64,000 nt of DNA from Rhodanobacter sp. LX-99 (GCF_018599185.1 NZ_JAHFVL010000003.1:310001-374000), one strand, 5' to 3'; positions 18,266 through 29,219 are shown, counted from the stretch's first letter. Made by a program: numbers and translations. The notes: generated by a model from the letters alone, not told the origin.

Positions 18266-21200
18266 GCGGCGGCTCCGACGCCGATGGCGGCAGCTGCGGC
18301 GGCGCCGCGCCCGGCTTCGGCGCGGGCTTGCGCCAGTAGCCGCCGCGCGTCCACGCGTCGAAGGCCCAGCGCAGCCAGTCGATCAGCGACCATGCCAGCC
18401 ACAGCGCCCACGCCAGCATGGCCAGCTTGTACACCCACAGCGAGACGCTGAACACGCCGCCGCCGGGCAGCGCATTGGCGCTCTGGTCGGCGAACCAGCG
18501 CAGGTTCCACGCATTGGATGCGTTGCCGGCCACGTGCATGTCTGGCAGGCCGAGCAGGCCCTTCGGCACCGCGCCGATCAGCACCACCAGCGCCAGCAGG
18601 GTGAGCAGCGCGAGACCCAGCTGCATCAGGTTGAACTTCGTGCTGCCCAGTTGTTCCGACGGCGTGCTGCGCGCACGCACGCCCAGCAGGATCAGCCACA
18701 CCACCACCAGCGCGTAGGCGCTCCAGGCGAACGCGGAGAAACCCAACCCCAGCAGCAGCCAGTGGCGGAAGCGCAGCGGCGTCGGTGCGTAACGCGCCAG
18801 CAGCCACGCGGCGAACAGCAGCACGACCAGCTGCGACCAGTACAGCACCGCCGGACCGGTGGCCGGCCCCCACGTCCACAGCACCCAGCGATCCTGCGGC
18901 AGCTGCAACGCGAGGTCGACGTTCGCCACCGGCGCGTGCAGCGCGAACACCGGCGTGCGCGTGCGTGCGGCGACGCCGTGCGGCTCGCGCAGGCGCAGCG
19001 TGTAGTCGTGTTCGCCCGGCAGCAGCGGCAGGCTCAACTTGCCGTCGCGCACGGCCAGGTTGATCGGCTCGCCGTCGCGATTCGCATCGAGCAGTTCGGC
19101 ACCGGCCGGCAGGCCGATCGCGTGCTCGCCGCCACGCGTGCTGCGCGCGCGCAGGCTCAGCGTGGTTTCGGTGGCACGTTCGCCGGCACGGCTGGTTACC
19201 TGCACGCCATCGAACGCCAGGCTGTCGCCGGCGATCGCCACCGGCTTGCTGAAGGCCAGCTGCAGGCTTTCGCCGGGCAGCGGCTGGTACAGCAGCCCGT
19301 CGTCGCTGGCGCTGGTCGGCACGCCCTTCGCGTCCACGTGCCACATCGGCGCGGCGTGGATGGCCCACACCTCGGCACGCTCGCCCAGCGCCGGCGCCGT
19401 GAGCGCCAGCTTCGTCGCATGATCGAGCCGGCTGCTCCAGCTCACCGCGCCGCTGTTCGCGTTGAAGGTGATGCTGATGCGGCCATCCTTCACCAGCGCG
19501 TCGTCGCCCAGCGGGTGCTCGCCCGGCAGCAGCGGCAGCGTGACGCTGAAGCCGCCGTCCTGCGGGGCGATGCGCTCGACCGTGTTCTCGACAGTCCAGT
19601 CGATGCCCAACTGCAGGCGGCGGGTCAGCCGCACATAAGGCGGGAAACTCTGCGCGGGCGGCAAGTCCTTGCCGTCGCTGGCGGTACGCATGCGCTGCAA
19701 GGCGATGCTGTCGCCCAGCGGGCGGCCGTCGTCGACGCCGGCCAGCGACCAGCCCTGGCCGCTGAACGCGATGCGCTGCGGGCGCAGCACGAAGCGCAGG
19801 CTGGCGTTGTCGGTCGCGCCGATGCGGTAGCGCAGGCTGACCCGGTGCACGCCGCGATCCAGCCGCAACAGCAGTTGGTCGCCGCGACGACTCAGCGGTG
19901 CATTCGCACGGCCGTCCACGTCGACATCGAGCAATTGCAGGGCGTCGTCGGCTTGCGGCAGCGGCAGCGCGACCGCGGCACCGACATGCGCCTCCAATGC
20001 CACATCCAGCGTGTCGCCACTGGCCTGCAGTTGCGCCTGCGCCACGGCGGCGCAGGCCGGCGCGCACTTCGGCGCCTCGGTCAGCCGGTCACGCAGCTGG
20101 TTCAGCAAGTCCTGGCTCGGGAGGTTCTGCGCATGCACGCCGGCGGGCAGCAGCGCGATGGCCAGCAAGGCGGCGCCCACCGCACCACCGTCGCGCCAGT
20201 CGCGCCAGCGACCGCGCAGAGGCGTCAGCAGCAGCGGCACCAGCTTCGCCAGCAGCAGCGCCAGCAGTCCCACCATGACCACCCGCAGCAACCGTACCAG
20301 CCACGCCGGCGCTATCACCAGCCTTGTGCTCTGCTCCGAAGTGACCGGGCCGGACCAGCCGAGCCGGTAGTCGTTGCCCTGGTTCCAGCTCGGCATGCCG
20401 GCGCCGGCCTGGATCACGCTGCGGCTGTCGACCTGGTTGTTGCCGGCACTGCCGAGGCTCGGCATCTTCGTTCCCACGACAACGACCGAAGACAGCGCCT
20501 GATTCGAACGGTCACTTGCCACCAGGCCGGAGTCTCCCCGTACTTGCCTGTCCTTCATCGCGTCTTCGGCCGACGGTGCGGCGGCGGCCATCTCTTCGAC
20601 GGGCGGCGGCGGCGCCGGCGCCACCTGTTGCTTCATCTTCATCTGCGCATTCGCATAGGCCTCTTCCCGTGCAGCCTGCTCGGCGTAACCCGCCGAGACG
20701 ATCCGTACCTGGCTGCCGCCTTCCAGTTGCGGATGCAGCGCGTACTGCAACTGCGCCGCGGCGAACGGCAGGGTCCACAGCACCGCCAGCGCGAAGACCG
20801 CCACCGCACCGGCGCGCGCCGCCGCGCGCAGCCGGCCTTCCGGCAAGGCGCGCAGCAGCAGCGCCAGCGCCAGCGTCACGGCCAGCGTCCACAGCGGTGC
20901 CGTGTGCTCATGCTGCGCCAGCGCCAGATAGCCGGCCGCCAGCAGCGCCCACGGCCAACCCAGCAGACGGCCGGCGAGCAGCGCGATCAGGGCCACCACG
21001 AACAAGTCGAGCAGGCTCCACTGGCCGACCCACGAATCGGGCGAGCGGTCCACGCCGATCGCGCCGAGCAGGCGGTAGCCGTACGGCAGATGCAGGGTGG
21101 CGTCGATGCTTTCCAGCGGCAGCTGCCAGCCGGCACTGGGAATCGCGCCGCGATGCGTGGGCAGGCGCAGGCCGGCGTCGAGATCGAGCTGCTGTTCGCG

Positions 21201-22418
21201 CAACTCGACGCCGCTGCCGCCACCCTCGCCCTGGCTGACCAGCAGCGGCTCGCCGTCCTGGCTGGCCCGCTGCAACTGCCACGGCGCCGCCACGTCGAGG
21301 CGCCGGTGATGGCGCAGCTCGCCGCTGAGGCGGTCGGCCACGCTGAGGCCGCCGCCATCGAAGTCCAGCCACAGCTGGCGCTGCAGGTGCAGTTGGTCGC
21401 CCTTGCCGCCCTCGTCGCCGCGCGTGCCCTGCTCGACCGCCAGGCCCGCACCGTCGTCCAGCACGAAGGCCGGCAGCTCGCGCCACTCGCCCGGCACGCC
21501 GGCCTGCGCGGCATCGGTGGCATTGCCTTCCACCCGGGTGTTGCGCAGGGCTGGATCGTCGTCGTAGCTCCAGATCTCCTGCCGCGGCCACGGCGCCACC
21601 GGCAGCTTCAGCGCTACCTTGCCCAGCGGCGCGACGCTGCGCGCGGCCAGCGTGACCGTCCACTGGCCCGGCCGCAGTTGCACGCGCAGCTGGCCATCGC
21701 TCTCCAGCCGTGCCGGCAGGTCGCCGGACAAGACGGTGGCCACGAAACCCTCCGGCAATACCGGACCGAGCGCCTGCTCGCGCGCGCTGCCGGTGACGTT
21801 GAACTGCAGCTGCGTTTCCAGCGTGGCCGGCAGGCCATCGGCAAGGCGGCGATAGACGCGCAGCGACAGCGCATCGGCGGCGCGCTGCGCGGCGGCGGCT
21901 TCGCCCAGGGTGAGCTGTTCGCCGTTGCGTTCGATGCGGGTCACCGCCGCACCCTCGACGCTCAGCGCCACCAGCCCGATCGCCGAAGGTACGCGCAAGC
22001 GCGCCGGGCGCGCCGTCCACGGCAGCGTGCCGCGCAATTGATAGTCGCCGGGCGTCAGCCACAGCATCGGCTGGCCGGCGCGCTGCAGCACCGTCGCCGG
22101 CTGGTTGTTCGCACTGACCTGCTGCGGCCAGCTCCGCGCGTCACCGGGCAATGCCACCCAACTCGGCGCATCCACGTGCACGTCCAGGCCGAAGCGGCCG
22201 CCGTCCTTGCCGGCATCGAGGACCAACCGGCCGGGCCAGGCGCATTGATGGCTGCCGGCATTCGGCGCCTGGGTGGCGAGAAACGGGCAGTCGTGCTGCG
22301 GCACGTCGTGCAGCACCCAGCCCTGCCAGTCGCGCAGCGGCGGAGGTACGTCCTGCGCCGGCAACGGCGCCGCCAGCAGCAACCACAGGCCCAGCAGTCC
22401 GAGCATTCGAGCGAGCAT
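18258..22418 (-). CDS. Very large exported/membrane protein of unknown function
   Basis: A 1386-residue protein with a signal peptide ([20 protein letters not shown], cleavage near AQD) and ATG preceded by AGGGAGA. Several beta-sandwich-like segments (for example [18 protein letters not shown] and [18 protein letters not shown]) alternate with membrane regions. Two or three helices lie near residues 480-560, one near 715 ([19 protein letters not shown]), and about five at the C-terminus from [17 protein letters not shown] onward. The tail is Pro/Ala-rich. No catalytic motif is seen. The architecture suggests an envelope protein with large periplasmic domains. Overlap with prmC shows co-transcription but not shared function. 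Confidence 0.75.
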   Translation of the reverse strand: MLARMLGLLGLWLLLAAPLPAQDVPPPLRDWQGWVLHDVPQHDCPFLATQAPNAGSHQCAWPGRLVLDAGKDGGRFGLDVHVDAPSWVALPGDARSWPQQVSANNQPATVLQRAGQPMLWLTPGDYQLRGTLPWTARPARLRVPSAIGLVALSVEGAAVTRIERNGEQLTLGEAAAAQRAADALSLRVYRRLADGLPATLETQLQFNVTGSAREQALGPVLPEGFVATVLSGDLPARLESDGQLRVQLRPGQWTVTLAARSVAPLGKVALKLPVAPWPRQEIWSYDDDPALRNTRVEGNATDAAQAGVPGEWRELPAFVLDDGAGLAVEQGTRGDEGGKGDQLHLQRQLWLDFDGGGLSVADRLSGELRHHRRLDVAAPWQLQRASQDGEPLLVSQGEGGGSGVELREQQLDLDAGLRLPTHRGAIPSAGWQLPLESIDATLHLPYGYRLLGAIGVDRSPDSWVGQWSLLDLFVVALIALLAGRLLGWPWALLAAGYLALAQHEHTAPLWTLAVTLALALLLRALPEGRLRAAARAGAVAVFALAVLWTLPFAAAQLQYALHPQLEGGSQVRIVSAGYAEQAAREEAYANAQMKMKQQVAPAPPPPVEEMAAAAPSAEDAMKDRQVRGDSGLVASDRSNQALSSVVVVGTKMPSLGSAGNNQVDSRSVIQAGAGMPSWNQGNDYRLGWSGPVTSEQSTRLVIAPAWLVRLLRVVMVGLLALLLAKLVPLLLTPLRGRWRDWRDGGAVGAALLAIALLPAGVHAQNLPSQDLLNQLRDRLTEAPKCAPACAAVAQAQLQASGDTLDVALEAHVGAAVALPLPQADDALQLLDVDVDGRANAPLSRRGDQLLLRLDRGVHRVSLRYRIGATDNASLRFVLRPQRIAFSGQGWSLAGVDDGRPLGDSIALQRMRTASDGKDLPPAQSFPPYVRLTRRLQLGIDWTVENTVERIAPQDGGFSVTLPLLPGEHPLGDDALVKDGRISITFNANSGAVSWSSRLDHATKLALTAPALGERAEVWAIHAAPMWHVDAKGVPTSASDDGLLYQPLPGESLQLAFSKPVAIAGDSLAFDGVQVTSRAGERATETTLSLRARSTRGGEHAIGLPAGAELLDANRDGEPINLAVRDGKLSLPLLPGEHDYTLRLREPHGVAARTRTPVFALHAPVANVDLALQLPQDRWVLWTWGPATGPAVLYWSQLVVLLFAAWLLARYAPTPLRFRHWLLLGLGFSAFAWSAYALVVVWLILLGVRARSTPSEQLGSTKFNLMQLGLALLTLLALVVLIGAVPKGLLGLPDMHVAGNASNAWNLRWFADQSANALPGGGVFSVSLWVYKLAMLAWALWLAWSLIDWLRWAFDAWTRGGYWRKPAPKPGAAPPQLPPSASEPPHA

Positions 22419-22770
22419 GCAGTTCTCCCTGTGTGCCGTGCGGCCGGCACAGTGTAAGTGGAACACGACAGGCACACAGCCAGACCGTCCCGTCGACGAT
22501 TCCGGCGTCAGCGGATGCCGGTCACCGATTCAACGCAGCCGACGGCACAACGGGGTTGCATACCTGCGACGGCGGCACTCACTGGAAAAAGCCGGCATTG
22601 GCGTGGCGTTCTCCGCAGGCAAGCAGGCTGGTCACCCCCGATGCAACCGTTCGGGCGCGCGGACAGAGATTCCGGCGCAGTGCTCAGCGGCCGGCCAGGC
22701 CCAGGCTCTCGGCGGCCGCCCCACCGGTTCACGACGCCTGCTTTCGCAGCTCGTGGGAGAGGCAAGCCCC
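22419..22770. other. Intergenic region, no gene seen
   Basis: About 350 bp between the start of the 1386-residue protein gene and the end of the serine hydrolase gene, both on the minus strand. It must hold the promoter of the former and the end of the long island transcript, but I find no clear hairpin with a U tract and no convincing open frame. It marks the left edge of the accessory island. Confidence 0.5.
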
Positions 22771-23907
22771 TCAGTCCGGCAACGCCCTCGCCAAAGCCGC
22801 GAAAAACGCATCGTCATTGATCTCGAAGCGCTTGGTATAGCCGGGTTTCGAACGTGCGCTGAGCACCACAGCCACCAGCCTCCTGCGAGGGTTGATGTGA
22901 ATGAACTGTCCGTAGATCCCTTCGGCCTGGAAGCTTCCTTTCAGTTCAGGGTCGTCGAGGACCGGAATCCACCACATGTACCCATAGGGAACGATCGTCC
23001 CGTCGATCTCGAAAGGCGCGCCGGCCTCCGCGACCCAACTTTCCGGGAGAAGATCGAGGCCTCCGACTCGGCCGCCACCGAGAACGAACTGGCCGAAGCG
23101 CGCATAGTCGCGCAGGGTCGCAAACATGCCGCTGCCCGAGATCGCCATGCCGCCGACGGACTCGGTCCACAAACGCGCTTCCGCCTCCATTCCCAGCCTG
23201 GACCACAGGCGGGACTGCAGATAGTCAGCCATGTTCATGCCGGTGGCGCCTTCCAGGACCGCGCTGACCACGTAGGATTCGCCGGTGTTGTACTTCCATG
23301 ACTTTCCGGGTGGTGTCTCGGCGGGAAGGCTTTCCATGAAATCCAGGATGCCGCGCTTCCGCCACTCGATCTGGATGTCCAGCAGCTGCCTGCGTTCCGA
23401 GGTCGGATCCTCGTAGGTTTCCCGCCATCGGATCCCCGAAGCCATCCTCAGAAGTTGCCGAACGCTCACGTCCTTGTAGATGCCGCCGACATCGGCGTAG
23501 CGGGTCACCGGGGCATCGAGATCGATCAGCCCTTCGCCCGCGGCGACCCCCACCAGAGTCGAAGAAACCGATTTGGCGAGCGAACAGGAGTTCCACATCG
23601 TCCGGGCATCGATGCCGAGGGAGTAAGTCTCCACAACGCGCCTGCCGTCCTTCAGGACCATCAGGCCGGCCACGCGGTTGACCGAGAGATAGTCGTACAG
23701 GTCGAAAGAGCGGCCATGATCCTCCACACGAAGGTTCTCCAGTGAAAGCCCGGCGCTCTCGAAGGAGGTCGTGTGCGATCCGGGCGCGACGGTCCTCGAC
23801 GGGAACCAACCGCAGTCGCCCGTCATGGCTTCCATCACCTCGTCCGGCAGGAGGGTGCCGTCGAAAAAGCGCCGGATCTGCGCTTGCGCTTCTGGTTTCA
23901 TGCTCAT
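22771..23907 (-). CDS. Serine hydrolase, class C beta-lactamase/NylB-like (family S12)
   Basis: A 378-residue cytoplasmic protein (no signal peptide). The S-x-x-K catalytic motif is Ser109-Leu-Ala-Lys112 in WNSCSLAKSVSS. The second motif Tyr206-Asn207 is in KYNTGESYVV, and GYMWWIP with the late IYGQFIHI fits the beta-lactamase-related family. Length and motif spacing resemble 6-aminohexanoate-dimer hydrolase (NylB: Ser112, Lys115, Tyr215). Family members cleave amides, D-amino-acid peptides or esters. As last gene of the importer operon it probably hydrolyses the imported compound. GGAAG precedes the ATG at 23907. The precise substrate is not readable. Confidence 0.88.
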   Translation of the reverse strand: MSMKPEAQAQIRRFFDGTLLPDEVMEAMTGDCGWFPSRTVAPGSHTTSFESAGLSLENLRVEDHGRSFDLYDYLSVNRVAGLMVLKDGRRVVETYSLGIDARTMWNSCSLAKSVSSTLVGVAAGEGLIDLDAPVTRYADVGGIYKDVSVRQLLRMASGIRWRETYEDPTSERRQLLDIQIEWRKRGILDFMESLPAETPPGKSWKYNTGESYVVSAVLEGATGMNMADYLQSRLWSRLGMEAEARLWTESVGGMAISGSGMFATLRDYARFGQFVLGGGRVGGLDLLPESWVAEAGAPFEIDGTIVPYGYMWWIPVLDDPELKGSFQAEGIYGQFIHINPRRRLVAVVLSARSKPGYTKRFEINDDAFFAALARALPD

Positions 23908-23974
23908 TGCAAATCTTCCGAGCCGGCCACCCTGTGGCTGCACGCGGCGCTGCCGCGCAACCGCAGTTCGGCCG

Positions 23975-25828
23975 CTACACGTGAGGGCCCAGGTCAGGCC
24001 CGGTTGTCGGCACCCGGCACGCTGCCGCCCACCCTGCCGGCAGGCGGCCGCTTTCCACGGACGGGATACAGCGCACGAAGTGGTCGTCAGCGACTTCCAC
24101 CATGCAGGCGTTTTCGACGTCGTACCCTGGAGGTTCGGCGGCCTGCACGTCGAATTCGTAGCCCGGCGGCGGATCCGCGTGCCGATTCGCGAGGGCGGCC
24201 AAGGCATAGCGCGACGGCGCGATGCGACGGATGCGTGGAGTCGCCTCCAGCAAGGTGCGGGTATAGGGGTGTCGCGGGTCATCGAAGACGGCATCGCGAC
24301 CGCCAACCTCCACCAGGCGCCCCTGCTTCATGACCATGACGCGGTCGGCGAGTTCCTCGACCACGTCCAGGTCGTGAGAGATGAACAGGTAGGTCAGCCC
24401 ATACGCGGAACGCAGCCGCTTCAGCAGGTCGAGTATCTGCCGCTGGATGGACACGTCCAGCGCGGAAACGGGCTCGTCGGCCACGATCAGGTCGCCGCCT
24501 CCGACGATCGCGCGCGCGATGCCGACCCGCTGGCGCTGGCCGCCGGACAGCTGATGCGGGTAGCAATCGTGCATGTCTTCGCCAAGCCCGACCTCGGCAA
24601 GCATGTCCCTGGCGCGCCGCAATCTTTCAGCGGCAGCGGCGATTCCGCCAGCGCGTAACGGCTCGGCAACAGCCTGCTTGATCGTCATCCGCGGATCCAG
24701 GGAGCCGCCGGCGTCCTGGAATATCATCCGTACTTGCGGCCGAGACCCCGCAACATCCTTTCCTCCATCACGTCGTTCGATGCCACTTGCGAAAAGGATT
24801 TCTCCCCGGTTCGGCCTATAGAGGCCTACCAAGGCTTTCCCGACGGTGCTCTTGCCCGACCCCGACTCGCCCACCACCGCGAGGACTTCTCCGCTGCGGA
24901 TGTCGAACGAGACATCCCTCACTGCCCGGACATATTCTTTCCGGGACAGGATCGACTTGCGGCTCTTGCGGAACGCAACGTCGATGTTCCTGACCCGCAC
25001 GAGCGGGCTCCTCCCGGTCGAGCCTCCGCCGGCGAGGGCGCGTTCCGGGAACGCGTCAAGCAGGGTCCGGGTGTAGTCGACGCGTGGCTGCAGCAGAACC
25101 TTGCGCGCGTCGCCCTGGTCCATCACCCGGCCGTCCTTGAGCACCACCGAACGCTCGGCGTACTGCGCGACCATCCCCAGGTCGTGGCTGATCAACAGGA
25201 TGGCGGTACCGACTTCGCGCGTCAGCTCGACGGCTTGTTCCATGATCTCCCGGCGGACTATCGCATCCAGTGCGGTCGTGGGCTCGTCCGCAATCAGCAC
25301 GGCAGGGTGGGTCAACAGAACCGACGCGAGCATGAATCTCTGGCGCATGCCCCCCGAGAACTTGCCGGGGTATTCATCGAAGCAGCGCTGCGGATTTTCG
25401 ATCCTGACGCGCTCGAGCATCGCCAGGCAGCGAAGCCTCGCTTCGTGCGCGTCGACGTCTTCGTGCAGGCGCAACGCCTCCATCATCTGACGCCCCACTT
25501 TCAGAGAGGGGTTCAACGATGCCATCGGATCCTGGAACACCGCCGCGATGCTGCCGCCCCTGATCTTTCTCAACTCCCTCGGAGGCGTGGCGGTCAAGCT
25601 GTCGCCACGGAGCACGATGTCGCCGCCGGTGCACGCGAGACCGTTCGGCAACAACCGGAGAATGGCCCGCCCGATCGTGGTCTTCCCGCTTCCCGATTCG
25701 CCGACCAGTGCGACGATTTCCCCCGGAAGCATGTCGAACGACACGTCGTCGACGATCCTGCGAGCGCCCAGGGTGCTGACCTGGAGGCGATCTACCCGGA
25801 GGATAGGCGAACCTGGAGCCATGCTCAT
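23975..25828 (-). CDS. Dipeptide/oligopeptide ABC transporter, fused double ATPase (DppD-DppF type)
   Basis: A 617-residue protein with two complete ABC ATPase halves, as in GsiA/YejF. Half one has Walker A GESGSGKTT, signature FSGGMRQR and Walker B VLIADEPTTALD. Half two has GESGSGKST, LSGGQRQR and LIVADEPVSALD. Each half has the Q-loop FQD and a switch His (LLISHD, LFISHD). The oligopeptide-type C-terminal extension (HPYTRTLLEA, then Cys-containing tail) follows half two. It energises uptake through the two adjacent permeases. ATG 25828 overlaps the permease stop by 4 bp (ATGA). Confidence 0.95.
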   Translation of the reverse strand: MSMAPGSPILRVDRLQVSTLGARRIVDDVSFDMLPGEIVALVGESGSGKTTIGRAILRLLPNGLACTGGDIVLRGDSLTATPPRELRKIRGGSIAAVFQDPMASLNPSLKVGRQMMEALRLHEDVDAHEARLRCLAMLERVRIENPQRCFDEYPGKFSGGMRQRFMLASVLLTHPAVLIADEPTTALDAIVRREIMEQAVELTREVGTAILLISHDLGMVAQYAERSVVLKDGRVMDQGDARKVLLQPRVDYTRTLLDAFPERALAGGGSTGRSPLVRVRNIDVAFRKSRKSILSRKEYVRAVRDVSFDIRSGEVLAVVGESGSGKSTVGKALVGLYRPNRGEILFASGIERRDGGKDVAGSRPQVRMIFQDAGGSLDPRMTIKQAVAEPLRAGGIAAAAERLRRARDMLAEVGLGEDMHDCYPHQLSGGQRQRVGIARAIVGGGDLIVADEPVSALDVSIQRQILDLLKRLRSAYGLTYLFISHDLDVVEELADRVMVMKQGRLVEVGGRDAVFDDPRHPYTRTLLEATPRIRRIAPSRYALAALANRHADPPPGYEFDVQAAEPPGYDVENACMVEVADDHFVRCIPSVESGRLPAGWAAACRVPTTGPDLGPHV

Positions 25829-26634
25829 GCTTGCTTCATCCTGGGGTCGAGGAGGTCGCGACAGCCATCGCCCAGCAAATTTACGCCCAGCAGCGAAAAG
25901 GATATGGCGAGGCCAGGCACGACGGCCAGCCATGGCGCGTCGGCGAAGTAGTTCCTGCTGTCCGACAGCATTCCCCCCCAGCTTGCGGCAGGCGGCGGCA
26001 AGCCGAGCCCGAGGAATGAAAGCGCCGACTCGGCCAGCAGCGCCCATCCGAATATGGCCGTGGAGATCACGGTAACCAGACCCACCACGTTCGGCACGAC
26101 ATGCCGCGCCAGCGTGTAGGCCGCGGAGTTCCCCATGATCGAGGATGCCGTGATGTAATCCGCCTGGCGGATGGTCAGGACCCCGGTCCGCACGACGCGG
26201 ACAACATAAGGTACGTACGCCACGCTCAGCGCGATGACCGGTGCCAGCGACGCACCGGAAAGGAGTGTCGTCATGGCGATCGCCAGGACCAGCGCCGGGA
26301 ATGCAAGCAGCGCATCCATCACCGCCACCACGAACTTGTCCAGCCAGCCGCCCAGGAATCCGGCGGAAACGCCCACGATCGTTCCGGCCCCGGTCGCCAC
26401 GAGGGTCGTCAGTCCAGCGATGGCCACGGTGATCGCCGCACCGGACAGGGTACGACTGTAGACGTCCCGCCCCCATTCGTCGCAGCCGAACCAGTGAGAC
26501 CAGGACGGAGGCGCCAGGCGGTCGGCGGCGTCGATCAGGGTGGGGTCGTACGGCGTTCCGATAGCGCCCATCAGGGCCGCGGCGAAAACGATGACGACGA
26601 TCGATCCACCAACTACGAGATTCGTCTTCTTCAC
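25825..26634 (-). CDS. ABC transporter permease (DppC type)
   Basis: A 269-residue inner-membrane permease. It has an N-terminal helix (LVVGGSIVVIVFAAALMGA), the DppC-type loop HWFGCDEWGRDVYSR, four or five further helices, and the EAA-like coupling loop near ADYITASSIMGNSAAYTLARH contacting the ATPase. The C-terminal NLLGDGCRDLLDPRMK is the family hallmark. The start is GTG at 26634 with GGAG seven bases upstream. It lies 18 bp after the DppB-type gene and overlaps the ATPase gene by 4 bp. Confidence 0.94.
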   Translation of the reverse strand: MKKTNLVVGGSIVVIVFAAALMGAIGTPYDPTLIDAADRLAPPSWSHWFGCDEWGRDVYSRTLSGAAITVAIAGLTTLVATGAGTIVGVSAGFLGGWLDKFVVAVMDALLAFPALVLAIAMTTLLSGASLAPVIALSVAYVPYVVRVVRTGVLTIRQADYITASSIMGNSAAYTLARHVVPNVVGLVTVISTAIFGWALLAESALSFLGLGLPPPAASWGGMLSDSRNYFADAPWLAVVPGLAISFSLLGVNLLGDGCRDLLDPRMKQA

Positions 26635-26652
26635 GGCTCGCTCCAGGTCGAC

Positions 26653-27597
26653 CTACGAGTAACGGACGGCAGGGCAGATGATCGGCGCCGTGAGTTCGAA
26701 TACCAGGTTCATGAACACGTAACTCATCACGATCACCACCATGCATCCCTGGATGACCGGATAGTCGCGAGCGAACACGGCTTCGACCATGAGGCGACCC
26801 AGGCCGGGCAACGAGAACACCGTCTCGATCACGACGGCTCCGCCCAGAAGTCCGCCCAGCGCCAACCCCATCATCGTCCACGTCGGGCCCATCACGTTCG
26901 GAAACGCATGACGCCGGGCGACAAGCAACTCCGGAAGCCCCTTCGCGCGCGCGTGCGTGATGTATTCCAATCCCTTCACCTCGATCGTGCTGGATCGGAC
27001 GAGCCGGACGAATACCCCGGTTTCCACCAGGGCCAGGGTCATGACCGGCATGACCAGATAGCGAATGCCCTGTCCGAAGTCGTCGAACGGGGAGACGTAT
27101 CCGACTACAGGAAGCAAATCGAGCTTTACCCCGAACACGAGCATCACGATCAACCCAAGCCAGAAGCTTGGAATGGAGAGGAATGCAGTGGCGGCGGCCA
27201 CGACCGCCGCGTCGGTATGCGTGTTCTGGCGCCATGCCGAGAACATTCCGGCCGGGACGGAAAGCAGGGCCGCGATGGCGACTGCGGGGACAACAAGAAG
27301 CGCAGTGACCGAAAAGCTCGAAAACAGCAGGTCGCCGACTGGACTGTCGAGGGCGATCGAACGACCGAAGTCTCCGCCGGAGACCGCCCGTAGCCAGAGC
27401 AGGAACTGCACGGTCAGAGGCTTGTCGAGGCCCAGCTTGGCGCGGATGCGCTGTAGCGCCTCGGCGTCGTCGACATCGCCCAGGATGATCTGGGCCGGAT
27501 CCCCGGGTATCAGGCGGATCATGAAGAAGATCATGAACAGCGATATCAGTATCGTCGGCAGCGCCAGCAACAGCCGGCTCGTTGCGTACCTCATCAT
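26653..27597 (-). CDS. ABC transporter permease (DppB type)
   Basis: A 314-residue inner-membrane permease of the peptide/nickel class. N-terminal RLLLALPTILISLFMIFFMIR leads to the signature RLIPGDPAQIILG, followed by LGLDKPLTVQFLLWL and about six transmembrane helices. The cytoplasmic coupling loop is EYITHARAKGLPELLVARRH. It pairs with the DppC-type protein to form the channel. ATG 27597 overlaps the substrate-binding protein's stop (ATGA); a second ATG follows at once. Confidence 0.94.
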   Translation of the reverse strand: MMRYATSRLLLALPTILISLFMIFFMIRLIPGDPAQIILGDVDDAEALQRIRAKLGLDKPLTVQFLLWLRAVSGGDFGRSIALDSPVGDLLFSSFSVTALLVVPAVAIAALLSVPAGMFSAWRQNTHTDAAVVAAATAFLSIPSFWLGLIVMLVFGVKLDLLPVVGYVSPFDDFGQGIRYLVMPVMTLALVETGVFVRLVRSSTIEVKGLEYITHARAKGLPELLVARRHAFPNVMGPTWTMMGLALGGLLGGAVVIETVFSLPGLGRLMVEAVFARDYPVIQGCMVVIVMSYVFMNLVFELTAPIICPAVRYS

Positions 27598-29219
27598 CGC
27601 GCGCCCTCCCGAACCCGATGCACGCCCCAGTAGCGCGCCCTGCCGAACATCCAGGACTCGAACCCATCGACGTCTTCGCGCACGGCATTGATGTCCGCCG
27701 GACTGAACAGCCCGATGTAAGGAACATCCTTCAGCATCAGCAGATGCAGCTGGTCGAACAGCTCGTGCCGCCTTTCTCCGTCGCCGGTACGCAGACTCTG
27801 CTCCAGCAACGCCAGCGCCTCTGGGTTGTCCCAGATCCTGCTGGGGTTCCTCGCGCGGTCGCCGAGGATGAACGAGTAGCTGCCCGCGGCATCGGCGCGC
27901 GCCGAGAATCCAAACGAAAGGAGCTGGAATTTCCCCGCCCTCCATCGATCCATCTGCGCCGCCCACTCCAGTACTTCGATCCGTATGTTGAGCCCGACCT
28001 GCCGGCACATCGCCTGCACCAGAAGAGCCTGGTTGAACATGGCGGGGTAGCGCCGGTTCGTGGACAGCACGATCGGCGCGCCGTCGTAGCCGGCTTCCCG
28101 CAGCAGCGCCCTCGAACGCTCGAGATCGGGTTTGCCTCCCAGGATCGAAGCCGGCGGGTGAAACACGCTCGCGTTCGCCACGATGGATGGATTGCCGACC
28201 GCAGTGCCCTCGTTGACGATATCCGCCAGCGCATCGCGATCGATCGCCAGCGCGATCGCCTGCCGGATACGCCCGTCCGCCAGGAGGGGGTCCTGGTTCT
28301 GCACGAGGATGCCGTAGCTCCCGAGCATGGGCGCGCTGACCAGCCTGACCCGCTTGATGTGCCTGATCTGCCGCATCTCCGCTGCCGGCACTTCGGGCAT
28401 GACCTCGACCTGGCCCTTGTCCAGCGCCGCGAGTCGGGACGCCGCATCGCGTATGACCAGGAAGGTCAGGTGCTTTTCCAGGGCCTGCTTGGCGCCGGTG
28501 TTGCCGTCCCGCGGCTCCGGGCGTGGCAGGTATTCCGGGAATGCCTCCAGCTGGATGGAATCTCCGCGTTTCCACTCCACCAGGCGATACGGCCCGGTCG
28601 CGACGGGAACCCGCCACTGGCCCTGCGCGTCGACGGAGGATGGATGGAGAATGGCGCCCGCGCCGCAGTTGATGGCCGCCATCTGGCTGAGAAACAGAGG
28701 TTGCGGCCGGTTCAGGCGAAACAACACCTTCAACCGGCCCACGGCGCGCACTTCCTCGACGCGATTGCCGTTGGTTCCGTCGAAGTCGCTCAGGCAGGTC
28801 CATCCCGTCGCCGGATCCAGATAGCGACGCCACGACCAGACGACTTCCGCCGAGGTCACCGGCGCGCCGTTGTGGAACTTGAGCCCGTCACGCAACTTGA
28901 ACAGGTACTCGAGCCCGTCGTCCGACACCTCCATGGATTCGGCCAGCAGCAACCCAGGGGTGCCGTCTTCCCGGTAACCCACCAGCCCTTCCACGATGTG
29001 CATCATGACCGTGTCGGTGTTCGCGTCGCGGTTGACACCCGGGTTCGTGCTCCTGATGTCGGAACTCAGCGTGACCAGAAAATGGCGGTTGCCCGAGCTG
29101 TCTGCCGCCTCACCACCGCGGCACGCCGCGAGCAACACCAGCAGGACGACTGCAAGCGGCCCGATTGTCCGGCTCAACCACCCCCAGGGGATCGTCGCGT
29201 GATGGCGCCGCCGGCTCAT
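27594..29219 (-). CDS. ABC transporter substrate-binding lipoprotein (solute-binding family 5)
   Basis: A 541-residue periplasmic lipoprotein of the peptide/opine/nickel class. The signal ends in LLAAC with lipidated Cys33. Family hallmarks are ESMEVSDDGLEYLFKLRDGLKFHNGAPVTSAEVVWSWRR-type text (shown by KFHNGAPVTSAEVVWS), VATGPYRLVEWKRGDSI, and the late RIRQAIALAIDRDALA. Ligand specificity cannot be deduced. It captures the compound delivered through the outer membrane and hands it to the permeases. Its ATG overlaps the LysR stop by 4 bp. Confidence 0.94.
   Translation of the reverse strand: MSRRRHHATIPWGWLSRTIGPLAVVLLVLLAACRGGEAADSSGNRHFLVTLSSDIRSTNPGVNRDANTDTVMMHIVEGLVGYREDGTPGLLLAESMEVSDDGLEYLFKLRDGLKFHNGAPVTSAEVVWSWRRYLDPATGWTCLSDFDGTNGNRVEEVRAVGRLKVLFRLNRPQPLFLSQMAAINCGAGAILHPSSVDAQGQWRVPVATGPYRLVEWKRGDSIQLEAFPEYLPRPEPRDGNTGAKQALEKHLTFLVIRDAASRLAALDKGQVEVMPEVPAAEMRQIRHIKRVRLVSAPMLGSYGILVQNQDPLLADGRIRQAIALAIDRDALADIVNEGTAVGNPSIVANASVFHPPASILGGKPDLERSRALLREAGYDGAPIVLSTNRRYPAMFNQALLVQAMCRQVGLNIRIEVLEWAAQMDRWRAGKFQLLSFGFSARADAAGSYSFILGDRARNPSRIWDNPEALALLEQSLRTGDGERRHELFDQLHLLMLKDVPYIGLFSPADINAVREDVDGFESWMFGRARYWGVHRVREGAR

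Noticed and set aside
18153..22457. 1434-codon open frame opposite the large membrane protein
   Set aside because: Composition (Arg, Gln, His-rich with no hydrophobic pattern) is that of a mirror frame. The minus-strand frame has a signal peptide, helices and a ribosome site.
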